From DATHVR01 sp035461175 (lineage in GTDB: Bacteria; Actinomycetota; Acidimicrobiia; Spongiisociales; ZC4RG35): a DNA stretch of 9,692 bases. The notes under the pieces were generated by a model. It was not told the origin of the DNA. It did no database searches and worked only from the letters and a program-made list of their open reading frames with translations. Below are positions 1-4,819 of this stretch, piece by piece. The translations under genes were made by a program, and so were the position numbers. Location of the stretch: contig DATHVR010000072.1 of assembly GCA_035461175.1 (NCBI GenBank), positions 1 to 9,692 on the forward strand, given 5' to 3'. Each line of letters opens with the position of its first letter. Position 1 is the first letter of the stretch.

Positions 1-42
1 GCGGATCGGGCCGCGGTCTTCGGTGGTGATCCAGGTGGTCAT
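1..42 (-). CDS. 5' end of a minus-strand gene, possibly enoyl-CoA hydratase family (partial)
   Basis: Only 14 codons lie in the window. On the minus strand an ATG at 42-40 opens a frame reading MTTWITTEDRGPIR, which runs off the left edge with no stop. N-termini with the pattern W-x-T-x-E-D-R-G-P are common in enoyl-CoA hydratase/isomerase (crotonase) proteins, so that family is a reasonable guess, but the catalytic region is outside the window. There is no Shine-Dalgarno sequence; a TAGCGT element (minus strand, 57-52) lies 9 nt before the ATG, which suits a leaderless or very short-leader transcript. The gene points away from the repeat region to its right. The family assignment is inference from a very short peptide. 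Confidence 0.4.
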   Translation of the reverse strand, partial: MTTWITTEDRGPIR

Positions 43-61
43 GATATCGAGACGCTAACAA

Positions 62-168
62 GTCGGAGGTCGGAGGTCGGAGGTCTTGAGTCGGAGGTCT
101 TGAGTCGGAAGTCGGACGTCTTGGAAGTCGGAAGTCGGACGTCTTGAGTCGGAAGTCGGAAGTCGGAA
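62..168. repeat. Heptanucleotide tandem repeat, GTCGGAR with GTCTTGA variants
   Basis: Fifteen consecutive units run from 62 to 168. Fourteen are 7 nt long and one, at 118-126, is 9 nt (GTCTTGGAA). Most units are GTCGGAG, GTCGGAA or GTCGGAC. GTCTTGA units occur at 83-89, 97-103 and 141-147, so the array also shows a higher-order alternation of GGA and TTGA units. The phase holds throughout apart from the 2-nt insertion in the 9-nt unit. No credible gene covers it: the frames crossing it encode only low-complexity Ser/Asp/Arg/Leu/Pro peptides. Its function is unknown; it could be a slipped-strand simple repeat or part of a dispersed intergenic element. Confidence 0.95.
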
Positions 169-217
169 GCCAGACGCGGCCTTCCGACGCGGAGGTAGCC
201 GTCGGGCGACCGGCGTC

Positions 218-240
218 TGTTCGGGGCACGGCCCCGAACA
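218..240. repeat. Perfect 10-bp inverted repeat (strong hairpin) in the intergenic region
   Basis: TGTTCGGGGC (218-227) and GCCCCGAACA (231-240) are perfect reverse complements around a 3-nt loop, ACG. No T-run follows on either strand, so it is not a classical intrinsic terminator, although GC-rich terminators without U-tracts are reported in actinobacteria. A further 7-bp pairing, CAGACGC (171-177) with GCGTCTG (213-219), overlaps its base and offers an alternative fold. The stretch 169-332 around it holds no recognisable gene. Confidence 0.6.
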
Positions 241-304
241 AGCCACGAGACGCGCAAGCCGACGGGCTCAGTCAGGCGAAGCCGGCCTCGAAGTCGGCCG
301 ACCA

Positions 305-310
305 TATAAG
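305..310 (+). promoter_or_regulatory. Possible -10 element for the small membrane peptide gene
   Basis: TATAAG lies in an unusually AT-rich island (304-309) within GC-rich DNA, 22 nt before the ATG at 333. This would give a short leader of about 15 nt. I see no convincing -35 hexamer 16-19 nt upstream, so the call rests on the -10 match and its placement alone. Confidence 0.35.
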
Positions 311-332
311 AGACCGTTACCGTGTCGGGGAT

Positions 333-446
333 ATGGGTTTCAATCCGTTTCGGGAACAAGAGCGCTCGCTCCTCGACGTGTTTCTCGTCGTGGCGGCACT
401 CGCCGTCACCGCCGCCGTCGTCGCCTGGGCGATCTTCGGAGGCTGA
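333..446 (+). CDS. Small single-pass membrane protein, 37 aa
   Basis: The peptide begins MGFNPFREQERS and continues into a hydrophobic stretch of about 20 residues (roughly 14-34), ending in FGG. A short basic/acidic N-terminus before one transmembrane helix suggests a small inner-membrane protein with a cytoplasmic N-terminus. The frame continues upstream without a stop to 144, but that part crosses the tandem repeat and looks non-coding, so I take the ATG at 333, preceded by a weak GGGG. The next gene starts 1 nt after this stop, so the two are almost certainly co-transcribed. I recall similar short MG-x-NPFR membrane peptides in actinobacteria, but no function is known to me. Confidence 0.72.
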   Translation: MGFNPFREQERSLLDVFLVVAALAVTAAVVAWAIFGG

Positions 447-447
447 G

Positions 448-660
448 TTGATCCGCTGGGGGAACTTCGAGGTCACGGTGACGCCCGTGCAGCCCCACTC
501 GGCCCGCAAGGAGTATGCCTGCCCGGGCTGTGAGAGTGCGATCACCGCCGGCACCTTCCATGTGGTGGTGGTACCCGACCACGCTCCCGACCTGCGCCGG
601 CACTGGCACCGGGGTTGCTGGCATCGCGAGATGCGTATGCGGCGGCGGTTGCCCGGCTGA
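448..660 (+). CDS. Small zinc-ribbon-like actinobacterial protein (CPGC ... HWHRGCW), 70 aa
   Basis: The start is a TTG at 448, with GGAGG at 438-442 inside the end of the preceding gene and 5 nt before it. The protein has CPGC (Cys25, Cys28), then THxVV-like FHVVVVPD (37-44), then RRHWHRGCWHRE (50-61). Together these give Cys25, Cys28, His38, His52/His54 and Cys57 as candidate zinc ligands. The same layout (CPGC, about 10 residues, HVV, then RRHWHxxCW) is found in small actinobacterial proteins often annotated as 'ATP/GTP-binding protein', a label with no visible support here because there is no P-loop. It is probably a structural metal-binding protein of unknown role. It converges on yraN with a 9-nt gap. 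Confidence 0.78.
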   Translation: MIRWGNFEVTVTPVQPHSARKEYACPGCESAITAGTFHVVVVPDHAPDLRRHWHRGCWHREMRMRRRLPG

Positions 661-669
661 TCGACGGGT

Positions 670-990
670 TCAGGCGGCGCCCCGCACCCAGCGGAACTCG
701 GCCGCAGTCGGGGTGAGACGGATCGCCACCAGGTCTACCCGGTCGGCGGCGAGCCGGGCCGCCAGACGCATGACCTGCCTTCGTTTGTCCGGCCCGATGG
801 CCTCGAGGGGATCGTGGGTTCCGGTGATCGTGCGTACTTCCACCGCCACCCGGGAGGCTCCCTCCCGCGCCAGGAGATCGACTTCCCCCTCGGCGAGGAC
901 CACGTTGCGGGCGAGGACACGCACTCCGTGGCGCTGGAGGAAGTGGGCGGCCAGCCGCTCGCCCGCCCGGCCGATCTCCTTGCGGGTCAC
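670..990 (-). CDS. yraN: YraN / UPF0102 family nuclease-like protein, 106 aa
   Basis: The protein matches the YraN family: GRAGERLAAHFL (7-18), ARN (27-29), GEVDLLAREG (35-44), VAVEVRT (48-54) and a C-terminal VDLVAIRL. The family has a restriction-endonuclease-like fold with a PD-(D/E)xK type centre, here Asp38 and Glu51-Val-Arg53. The usual lysine of the ExK motif is arginine, so catalytic competence is doubtful. The GTG start at 990-988 overlaps the DUF2469 stop as GTGA, a 4-nt overlap typical of translational coupling, which decides the start over upstream in-frame codons. A GAAGG lies about 10 nt upstream. In many actinobacteria this gene is followed by comM and dprA; here two unrelated small genes converge on it. 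Confidence 0.9.
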   Translation of the reverse strand: MTRKEIGRAGERLAAHFLQRHGVRVLARNVVLAEGEVDLLAREGASRVAVEVRTITGTHDPLEAIGPDKRRQVMRLAARLAADRVDLVAIRLTPTAAEFRWVRGAA

Positions 991-1280
991 ATCGATTCGG
1001 CCTTCTCGAGTTCCTCGACGTTGATGTCGTTGAAGGTCAGGACCGTGACCCGCTTGAGGAAGCGGGCGGGGCGGAACATGTCCCATACCCAGGCATCCGA
1101 CATGGTCACCTCGAAGTAAAGGGAGTCTCCATCGGTCCGGCGCTGGACGTCGACCTCGTTGGCCAGGTAGAAGCGACGTTCGGTCTCGACGACGAACCGG
1201 AACAGCGGGAGCACGTCCCGGTATTCCTTGTAGATCGCCAGTTCCGACTCGGTTTCGTAGCGCTCGAGATCTTCTTCCAT
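987..1280 (-). CDS. DUF2469 family protein, 97 aa
   Basis: This is a conserved actinobacterial protein of unknown function, recognised from LERYETESELA-like residues 5-15, VETERRFYLAN (31-41), DAWVWDMFRPARF (62-74) and NVEELEK (87-93). It is of normal family length, acidic overall, with no signal or membrane segment, so probably cytoplasmic. The ATG start at 1280-1278 has AGGAG upstream on the minus strand. It normally sits between lepB/rnhB and yraN, as here except for the absent rnhB. A 13-codon open frame immediately upstream ends in TGATG overlapping this ATG (see findings). Confidence 0.93.
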   Translation of the reverse strand: MEEDLERYETESELAIYKEYRDVLPLFRFVVETERRFYLANEVDVQRRTDGDSLYFEVTMSDAWVWDMFRPARFLKRVTVLTFNDINVEELEKAESM

Positions 1281-1301
1281 CAGGTCTCTTCTCTCCTGAC
1301 C

Positions 1302-1325
1302 ACGGCCATGAGAACGGCCATGAGA
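1302..1325. repeat. Two exact tandem copies of a 12-bp unit upstream of DUF2469
   Basis: ACGGCCATGAGA occurs at 1302-1313 and again directly at 1314-1325. A second short direct repeat, GTCGACTCC, occurs at 1340-1348 and 1355-1363. Both lie in the 170-bp gap between lepB and DUF2469, which otherwise shows no gene. They may reflect replication slippage or regulatory half-sites. Confidence 0.85.
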
Positions 1326-1450
1326 CTCGGCTGTGAAGTGTCGACTCCCGTGAGGTCGACTCCGGATGATGTTCGATTGGTGGACGATGTCGCGTCCCGA
1401 ATCATGGCACTCTCATATGACGTCTGTCTACCGAATGGCAATGACAACGA

Positions 1451-2083
1451 CTACAAGCCGCCGAAGCGGTCGAGGGGCCAGATCCGCAGCATCGCCTCGC
1501 CGACGATCTCGTCGATCGGGACAGGCCCGAAGCGGCGCCCGTCCAGGCTGGAGTTGCGGTTGTCACCCATAACGAACACGTGGTCGGCGGGGACGGTGAC
1601 GGGGGCGAAGTCGCTCATCGTGATGCCGGGCGGGAGATACGGCTCTTCGTAAGGGACGCCGTCGATCTCGAGGAAACCGTCGCGGATCGCCACCGTCTGT
1701 CCCTCCAGGGCCACCACTCGCTTGATGAGGTCGTCCTCCCCCCGGGTGCGGACCCCGACTGCCTCCAGGATCGATCGGATCACCGCCTCGGGAATCGTTT
1801 CTTCGAGATCCTCGTCGCTCAGGGCCGGGTTCAGGAAGACCACGATGTCGCCCCGTTCCGGCTCGCCGAACCGGTAGGCGAGCTTGTTGACCATCACCCG
1901 ATCGTTGATCTCGATGGTCGGCAGCATCGACTCGGAGGGGATGTAGAAGGGCTGGACCAGGAACGTCTTGACCAGGACGGCGACGGCCAGCGCCGTCAGG
2001 AGCAAACCCGGAAGCTCGATCCAGAACGGGGTCTTCGGCTTCTCTGGTCGGGGCTCCGGGGGAAGCTCCAGGCGGTCCTCCAC
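1451..2083 (-). CDS. lepB: Type I signal peptidase, 210 aa
   Basis: This is the membrane-bound endopeptidase that removes Sec and Tat signal peptides on the outer face of the cytoplasmic membrane. A short Pro/Glu-rich cytoplasmic tail (1-19) precedes one transmembrane helix (about 24-46). Then come the family boxes: box B with the catalytic serine (PSESMLPT, Ser52), NDRVMVNK (60-67), GDIVVF (78-83), box D with the catalytic lysine (KRVVALEGQ, Lys121) and box E (GDNRNSSLDGRRFGP, 173-187). The insert between 87 and 118 is acidic. The GTG start at 2083-2081 has no evident Shine-Dalgarno sequence but lies 8 nt after the rplS stop, so it is probably translated by coupling. Keeping lepB next to ffh links two steps of protein export. 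Confidence 0.97.
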   Translation of the reverse strand: MEDRLELPPEPRPEKPKTPFWIELPGLLLTALAVAVLVKTFLVQPFYIPSESMLPTIEINDRVMVNKLAYRFGEPERGDIVVFLNPALSDEDLEETIPEAVIRSILEAVGVRTRGEDDLIKRVVALEGQTVAIRDGFLEIDGVPYEEPYLPPGITMSDFAPVTVPADHVFVMGDNRNSSLDGRRFGPVPIDEIVGEAMLRIWPLDRFGGL

Positions 2084-2091
2084 GGGGACGC

Positions 2092-2436
2092 TCAGTCGCG
2101 CCGCTCCTTGATACGAGCCGACTTACCGACCCGGTCCCGCAGGTAGTACAGCTTGGAGCGCCGCACGTCGCCCCGACGGGTGACTTCGATCCTGTCGATG
2201 ATCGGAGCATGGACGGGGAAGACCTTCTCCACCCCGACCCCGAAGCTGATTTTGCGGACCGTGAACGAGGCACGAGCGCCCGCACCGTTGCGAGCGATGA
2301 CTACGCCCTCGAACACCTGGATTCGCTCCCGCCCGGCTTCGACGACCCGCACGTGCACCTTGACGGTGTCTCCGGTCCGGAAATCGGGCACGTCATCGCG
2401 CAGCTGAGCGTTCTCCAACAGTTGCAGGTCGTTCAT
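2092..2436 (-). CDS. rplS: 50S ribosomal protein L19, 114 aa
   Basis: L19 is a component of the large subunit at the 30S-50S interface. The match spans the whole family: DVPDFRTGDTVKVHV (15-29), ERIQVFEGVVIA (37-48), FTVRKISFGVGVEKVFPVH (58-76) and the C-terminal SKLYYLRDRVGKSARIKER. The ATG at 2436-2434 has AGGAG 6 nt upstream and gives the usual length. The frame continues upstream through the leader region but those residues are unlike L19. The gene follows trmD, as in most bacteria, but across a 185-bp gap with its own probable promoter and a structured leader. Confidence 0.99.
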   Translation of the reverse strand: MNDLQLLENAQLRDDVPDFRTGDTVKVHVRVVEAGRERIQVFEGVVIARNGAGARASFTVRKISFGVGVEKVFPVHAPIIDRIEVTRRGDVRRSKLYYLRDRVGKSARIKERRD

Positions 2437-2621
2437 CGGGGCTCCTCGTTTCGATTGGCACCGGTTCCCGCCCGCGCCCGGTTGGATCTGCGCAGGCGGC
2501 CGGTGACCTCCAAAGACTATTGCTTTGGAGACTTTCGTTCCAGGGCTACCACCGGAAGTACTGCGGCGGAGGGCACCCGGAGAGTCGCCCCCGCCTTCGG
2601 CGGGGACGAGGCAGAATTGTA
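2437..2621 (-). promoter_or_regulatory. Structured 5' leader of rplS (candidate L19 autoregulatory leader)
   Basis: The 185-bp gap between trmD and rplS contains several inverted repeats. In minus-strand RNA order: a 7-bp hairpin with a GAA loop (CCCCGCC at 2605-2599 with GGCGGGG at 2595-2589), then CCGGTG (2555-2550), then a perfect 8-bp hairpin (CTCCAAAG 2530-2523, CTTTGGAG 2515-2508, 7-nt loop), then CACCGG (2505-2500), then a second CCGGTG (2464-2459), then AGGAG and the ATG. CACCGG can close a helix around the 8-bp hairpin by pairing with the upstream CCGGTG, or pair instead with the downstream copy close to the ribosome binding site. Leaders that control L19 synthesis are known in other phyla; assigning that role here is inference. 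Confidence 0.42.
2616..2621 (-). promoter_or_regulatory. Possible -10 element of an rplS promoter
   Basis: TACAAT on the minus strand (2621-2616) differs from TATAAT at one base and begins directly after the trmD stop codon. The best -35 at 18 nt spacing is TTCGTC, inside trmD, which is weak. A start about 7 nt downstream would place the whole hairpin series 2605-2459 in the rplS leader. Confidence 0.42.
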
Positions 2622-3308
2622 TCAGCTGTCGCCTTCGTCGACGAACCGGGCCCAAAGGTCGGGCCGCCGCTCCCGGGTCCGGGCCATACGCTGCTGACGA
2701 CGCCAATCCTCGATCCGGCCATGGTCCCCCGACAGGAGCACCTCAGGAACCGTCCATCCCCGGTATTCGGCCGGTTTCGTGTAGACGGGCTCTTCCAAGA
2801 GCCCGCCGCGGAACGATTCATGCTCGATGGAGTCGGGGTTGCCCACGGCTCCGGGAAGCAGCCGCACGACGGCTTCGATGACCACCAGGGCTGCCGCCTC
2901 ACCGCCCGCCAGGACCACGTCACCAATCGACACCTCTTCGTCGATGTGGTGATCGATGACGCGCTGGTCGACTCCTTCGTAGCGCCCGCACACGAGGGTG
3001 AGGTGCGCGAGGGCAGAAAAGCGGTCGGCCGTAGCTTGATCGAAAGGTCTTCCCGCCGGCGTGAGCAACGCGCGGTGTGACAGAGCCAGCGGTTGCAGGG
3101 CGGCATCCAGGGGCTCCACCCTCATCACCATCCCCGGGCCTCCGCCATACGGGGTGTCGTCGACCTGGCGGTGCCGCCCGATCCCGTGGTCACGCAGGTC
3201 ATGCAGGTCGATTTGGGTCACTTTGTCGTCCCGGGCCCGTCCCACCAGGCCGACGGCGAGCGGACCGGTGAAGAATTCGGGAAAGATCGTCACGACAGAT
3301 ATGCGCAT
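2622..3308 (-). CDS. trmD: tRNA (guanine37-N1)-methyltransferase, 228 aa
   Basis: TrmD transfers a methyl group from SAM to G37 of tRNAs with G36, preventing +1 frameshifting. It is a SPOUT-class knotted dimer. Visible motifs are RISVVTIFPEFF (2-13), YGGGPGMVM (54-62), CGRYEGVDQRV (108-118), SIGDVVLAGGE (127-137), GAVGNPDS (153-160) and the C-terminal EYRGWTVPEVLLSGDH (181-196) and RTRERRPDL. At the position of the Asp proposed as general base in the proteobacterial enzyme (E-D-S-F) this protein has Glu164 (H-E-S-F). The ATG at 3308-3306 gives the canonical N-terminus; no good Shine-Dalgarno precedes it, but a strong hairpin ends 4 nt before it. Unlike the usual operon, rimM is not directly upstream: a plus-strand lipoprotein gene intervenes. 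Confidence 0.98.
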   Translation of the reverse strand: MRISVVTIFPEFFTGPLAVGLVGRARDDKVTQIDLHDLRDHGIGRHRQVDDTPYGGGPGMVMRVEPLDAALQPLALSHRALLTPAGRPFDQATADRFSALAHLTLVCGRYEGVDQRVIDHHIDEEVSIGDVVLAGGEAAALVVIEAVVRLLPGAVGNPDSIEHESFRGGLLEEPVYTKPAEYRGWTVPEVLLSGDHGRIEDWRRQQRMARTRERRPDLWARFVDEGDS

Positions 3309-3311
3309 CGC

Positions 3312-3335
3312 CCGCCAGCCTACGAGGCTTGGCGG
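3312..3335. repeat. Strong hairpin abutting the trmD start codon
   Basis: On the minus strand CCGCC-A-AGCCT (3335-3325) pairs with AGGCT-GGCGG (3321-3312) around a 3-nt loop (CGT), giving 10 bp with one bulged A. It ends 3 nt before the trmD ATG, so in a transcript starting upstream it would occupy the ribosome-binding region. It could restrain trmD translation, or matter only as DNA in the divergent region between trmD and the lipoprotein gene. Confidence 0.5.
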
Positions 3336-3432
3336 TGGGCTCGTTCTCTGGATCGACCGTCACGGCGGTGGCGCCTCTCGATTCAGCCGTTCCATCGACA
3401 GAACTAGAGCACGGGGTGGGAGTGGGCTGTCG

Positions 3433-3438
3433 TACCCT
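3433..3438 (+). promoter_or_regulatory. Possible -10 element giving a leaderless lipoprotein mRNA
   Basis: TACCCT fits the TANNNT consensus and is separated by 6 nt from the lipoprotein ATG at 3445, the spacing expected when transcription begins at the start codon. No Shine-Dalgarno sequence precedes that ATG. A clear -35 hexamer is not visible. Confidence 0.42.
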
Positions 3439-3444
3439 GGTCGC

Positions 3445-4308
3445 ATGCGCGGGATCGTCGCCCTCCTACTCGTGTTACTGGTCGTGGTGGCCTGCTCCGA
3501 GCCCACCACGACTGTGTCGCCGCCCCCGCCTCCCGCCACCTCGCCGACCAGCACCGTCGCCACGGTGCCACCCACGACTGTCGCCACCGATCCGGTGAGA
3601 GCGTGTCCCGAGGGCGACGTCATGTTGGCCGACGGCCAGCTGCTTCGCTTCGATCGTCCTACCTCCGACGGGACCCGCATCACCGGCGTCTCGTGGCGGA
3701 CCAGCGGCAACTGCCAGCTGGTATCGGTCAGCTTCGCCACCGCCGACGGGGCCCCGGCCACCACCCCTCCCACCGTCACCGCCCGTCTGCTGAGAGCGGC
3801 CGGGGTGTTGCGGATCGAGACCGCCGCCACGGAGGCCGTAGTGGTCGACCAACTGGTCGAGGAGGGCCAGGTGGAGCGACTCTTCGTGCCGGCCGACCAA
3901 GAGGGTTTTCGCTTCGTCGATCTGGTCCTGAACGGGCCGACGGTGGCGCGGGCCCGGGTCCAGACCTCTCCTGCCCGACTCGAGGTGGAGCTCGAGCCGG
4001 GTGGCCCGGCCGAAATAGGCAGCCCGCTCATCACCCCTCAGTTGGTGATAGTCGAGCCGGGCTCGGCGGCAGCGATGGAGCCGGTTCTCGACGTCAGCGG
4101 CTATTCGACCGGTGAACTGGAGGGACTGCAGATCGCGGTGCTGGATCAGGGCGAGACCGTGGCCGAATCACCACTCGACCTCGAGACGAGTCCGTTTCTG
4201 TGGAGAGCGTTCGACTTCGTGCTGCCGATGGGCGACAGCGCCTACGACAACCTGCGGTTGTTGGACGAGTCCGGATCGGTGATAGCTGGGATTCCCTTCA
4301 GTCCGTGA
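3445..4308 (+). CDS. Secreted lipoprotein with AMIN-like and Gmad2-like domains, 287 aa
   Basis: The N-terminus is a lipoprotein signal peptide: MRG, a hydrophobic core (4-16) and lipobox V-V-A-Cys17, so the mature protein should be lipid-anchored to the outer face of the membrane. A Pro/Thr/Ser-rich linker (20-50) follows. Residues about 95-186 include F-R-F-V-D-L-V-L-N-G-P and P-A-R-L-E-V-E-L, which resemble an AMIN-type beta domain. Residues about 198-286 (L-V-I-V-E-P-G, V-L-D-V-S-G-Y, L-Q-I-A-V-L-D, W-R-A-F-D-F-V-L-P) resemble the Gmad2 immunoglobulin-like domain. Cys54 and Cys90 could form a disulfide. Both domain calls are from pattern memory and tentative. The ATG is chosen for the signal peptide; the frame is open much further upstream antisense to trmD. 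The gene converges on rimM with an 11-nt overlap and is divergent from trmD. Its substrate or partner is unknown. Confidence 0.88.
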   Translation: MRGIVALLLVLLVVVACSEPTTTVSPPPPPATSPTSTVATVPPTTVATDPVRACPEGDVMLADGQLLRFDRPTSDGTRITGVSWRTSGNCQLVSVSFATADGAPATTPPTVTARLLRAAGVLRIETAATEAVVVDQLVEEGQVERLFVPADQEGFRFVDLVLNGPTVARARVQTSPARLEVELEPGGPAEIGSPLITPQLVIVEPGSAAAMEPVLDVSGYSTGELEGLQIAVLDQGETVAESPLDLETSPFLWRAFDFVLPMGDSAYDNLRLLDESGSVIAGIPFSP

Positions 4309-4819
4309 ATCCGGGCGGAAGGTCGACCACCACCCGCCGCTTCTCGAGGTCGACCTCTGGTATCAGGGCAGTGACGAAAGGAACCAAAACGGGTCCTTGG
4401 CCGGAGTCGATCACGAGGCGATCCTGGGCTCCACCGATCTCTACGTCGAGGACCACCCCTACCCGCCCGCCGTCCCGAGCGAGCACTTCCATCCCCACCA
4501 GCTCGTCAGGCCAGAATTCGTCGGGGTCGAGATCGCGACGGGCACTCGCCTCCACGTACAGACTGCGACCTCGATAAGAGATGGCAGTCGCCCGGTCGTC
4601 GATCTCGACGAAGGTGATCAACGGTGAGCGATCGGTCTCCTCGAAGCGGGCCACGGTGAGGGTCGAGCCGTCCTCGAGGAGTAGGCGTGCTCCAGCCTGG
4701 AAACGATCCTGCGGCCGGTCGGTCTCGACGTCGACCACCACCGCGCCTCCGAGCCCGTGGGCACGGCTGATTCGGCCTACGAGGACGAGGCCCTCGTCAG
4801 TCGACGAACTCGACGTCAG
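4298..4819 (-). CDS. rimM: Ribosome maturation factor RimM, 173 aa from a probable CTG start
   Basis: RimM binds S19 and assists assembly of the 30S head. The N-terminal RimM domain starts with VGRISRAHGLGGAVVVDV, residues 14-31 counting from the CTG. The C-terminal PRC-barrel begins near DPDEFWPDELVGMEV and includes GQGPVLVPFV and DLPPGF. The start is unclear: between the khpA stop and the conserved VGRI there is no ATG, GTG or TTG in frame. The nearest candidate is CTG at 4819-4817, 8 nt after GAGGAAGG, giving the usual family length and a 23-nt overlap with khpA. In-frame GTG codons at 4879, 4870 and 4861 would add an unlikely Pro/Ser-rich extension buried in khpA. Its 3' end overlaps the convergent lipoprotein gene by 11 nt. 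Confidence 0.93.
   Translation of the reverse strand: MTSSSSTDEGLVLVGRISRAHGLGGAVVVDVETDRPQDRFQAGARLLLEDGSTLTVARFEETDRSPLITFVEIDDRATAISYRGRSLYVEASARRDLDPDEFWPDELVGMEVLARDGGRVGVVLDVEIGGAQDRLVIDSGQGPVLVPFVTALIPEVDLEKRRVVVDLPPGFTD

Noticed and set aside
62..168. CRISPR array
   Set aside because: Units are contiguous 7-mers with no spacers, and no cas genes are present.
144..332. Upstream extension of the small membrane peptide
   Set aside because: The added residues derive from the tandem repeat and hairpin, and the ATG at 333 gives a compact peptide that fits its operon.
39..554. Minus-strand open frame of 171 codons over the repeat region
   Set aside because: It is rich in S-D-F-R-L-P-T repeats produced by the heptad array and runs antisense to the two small genes; it has no recognisable domain.
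1280..1405. 41-codon frame upstream of DUF2469
   Set aside because: Third codon positions are only weakly GC-rich, unlike real genes here, and no motif is visible; only the short TGATG-coupled end is kept as a finding.
2508..2530. Intrinsic terminator after trmD
   Set aside because: The 8-bp hairpin has no U-tract on the minus strand and lies over 90 nt beyond the trmD stop, close to rplS.
3061..3444. Longer version of the lipoprotein starting antisense to trmD
   Set aside because: It would bury the lipoprotein signal peptide 128 residues inside the protein.
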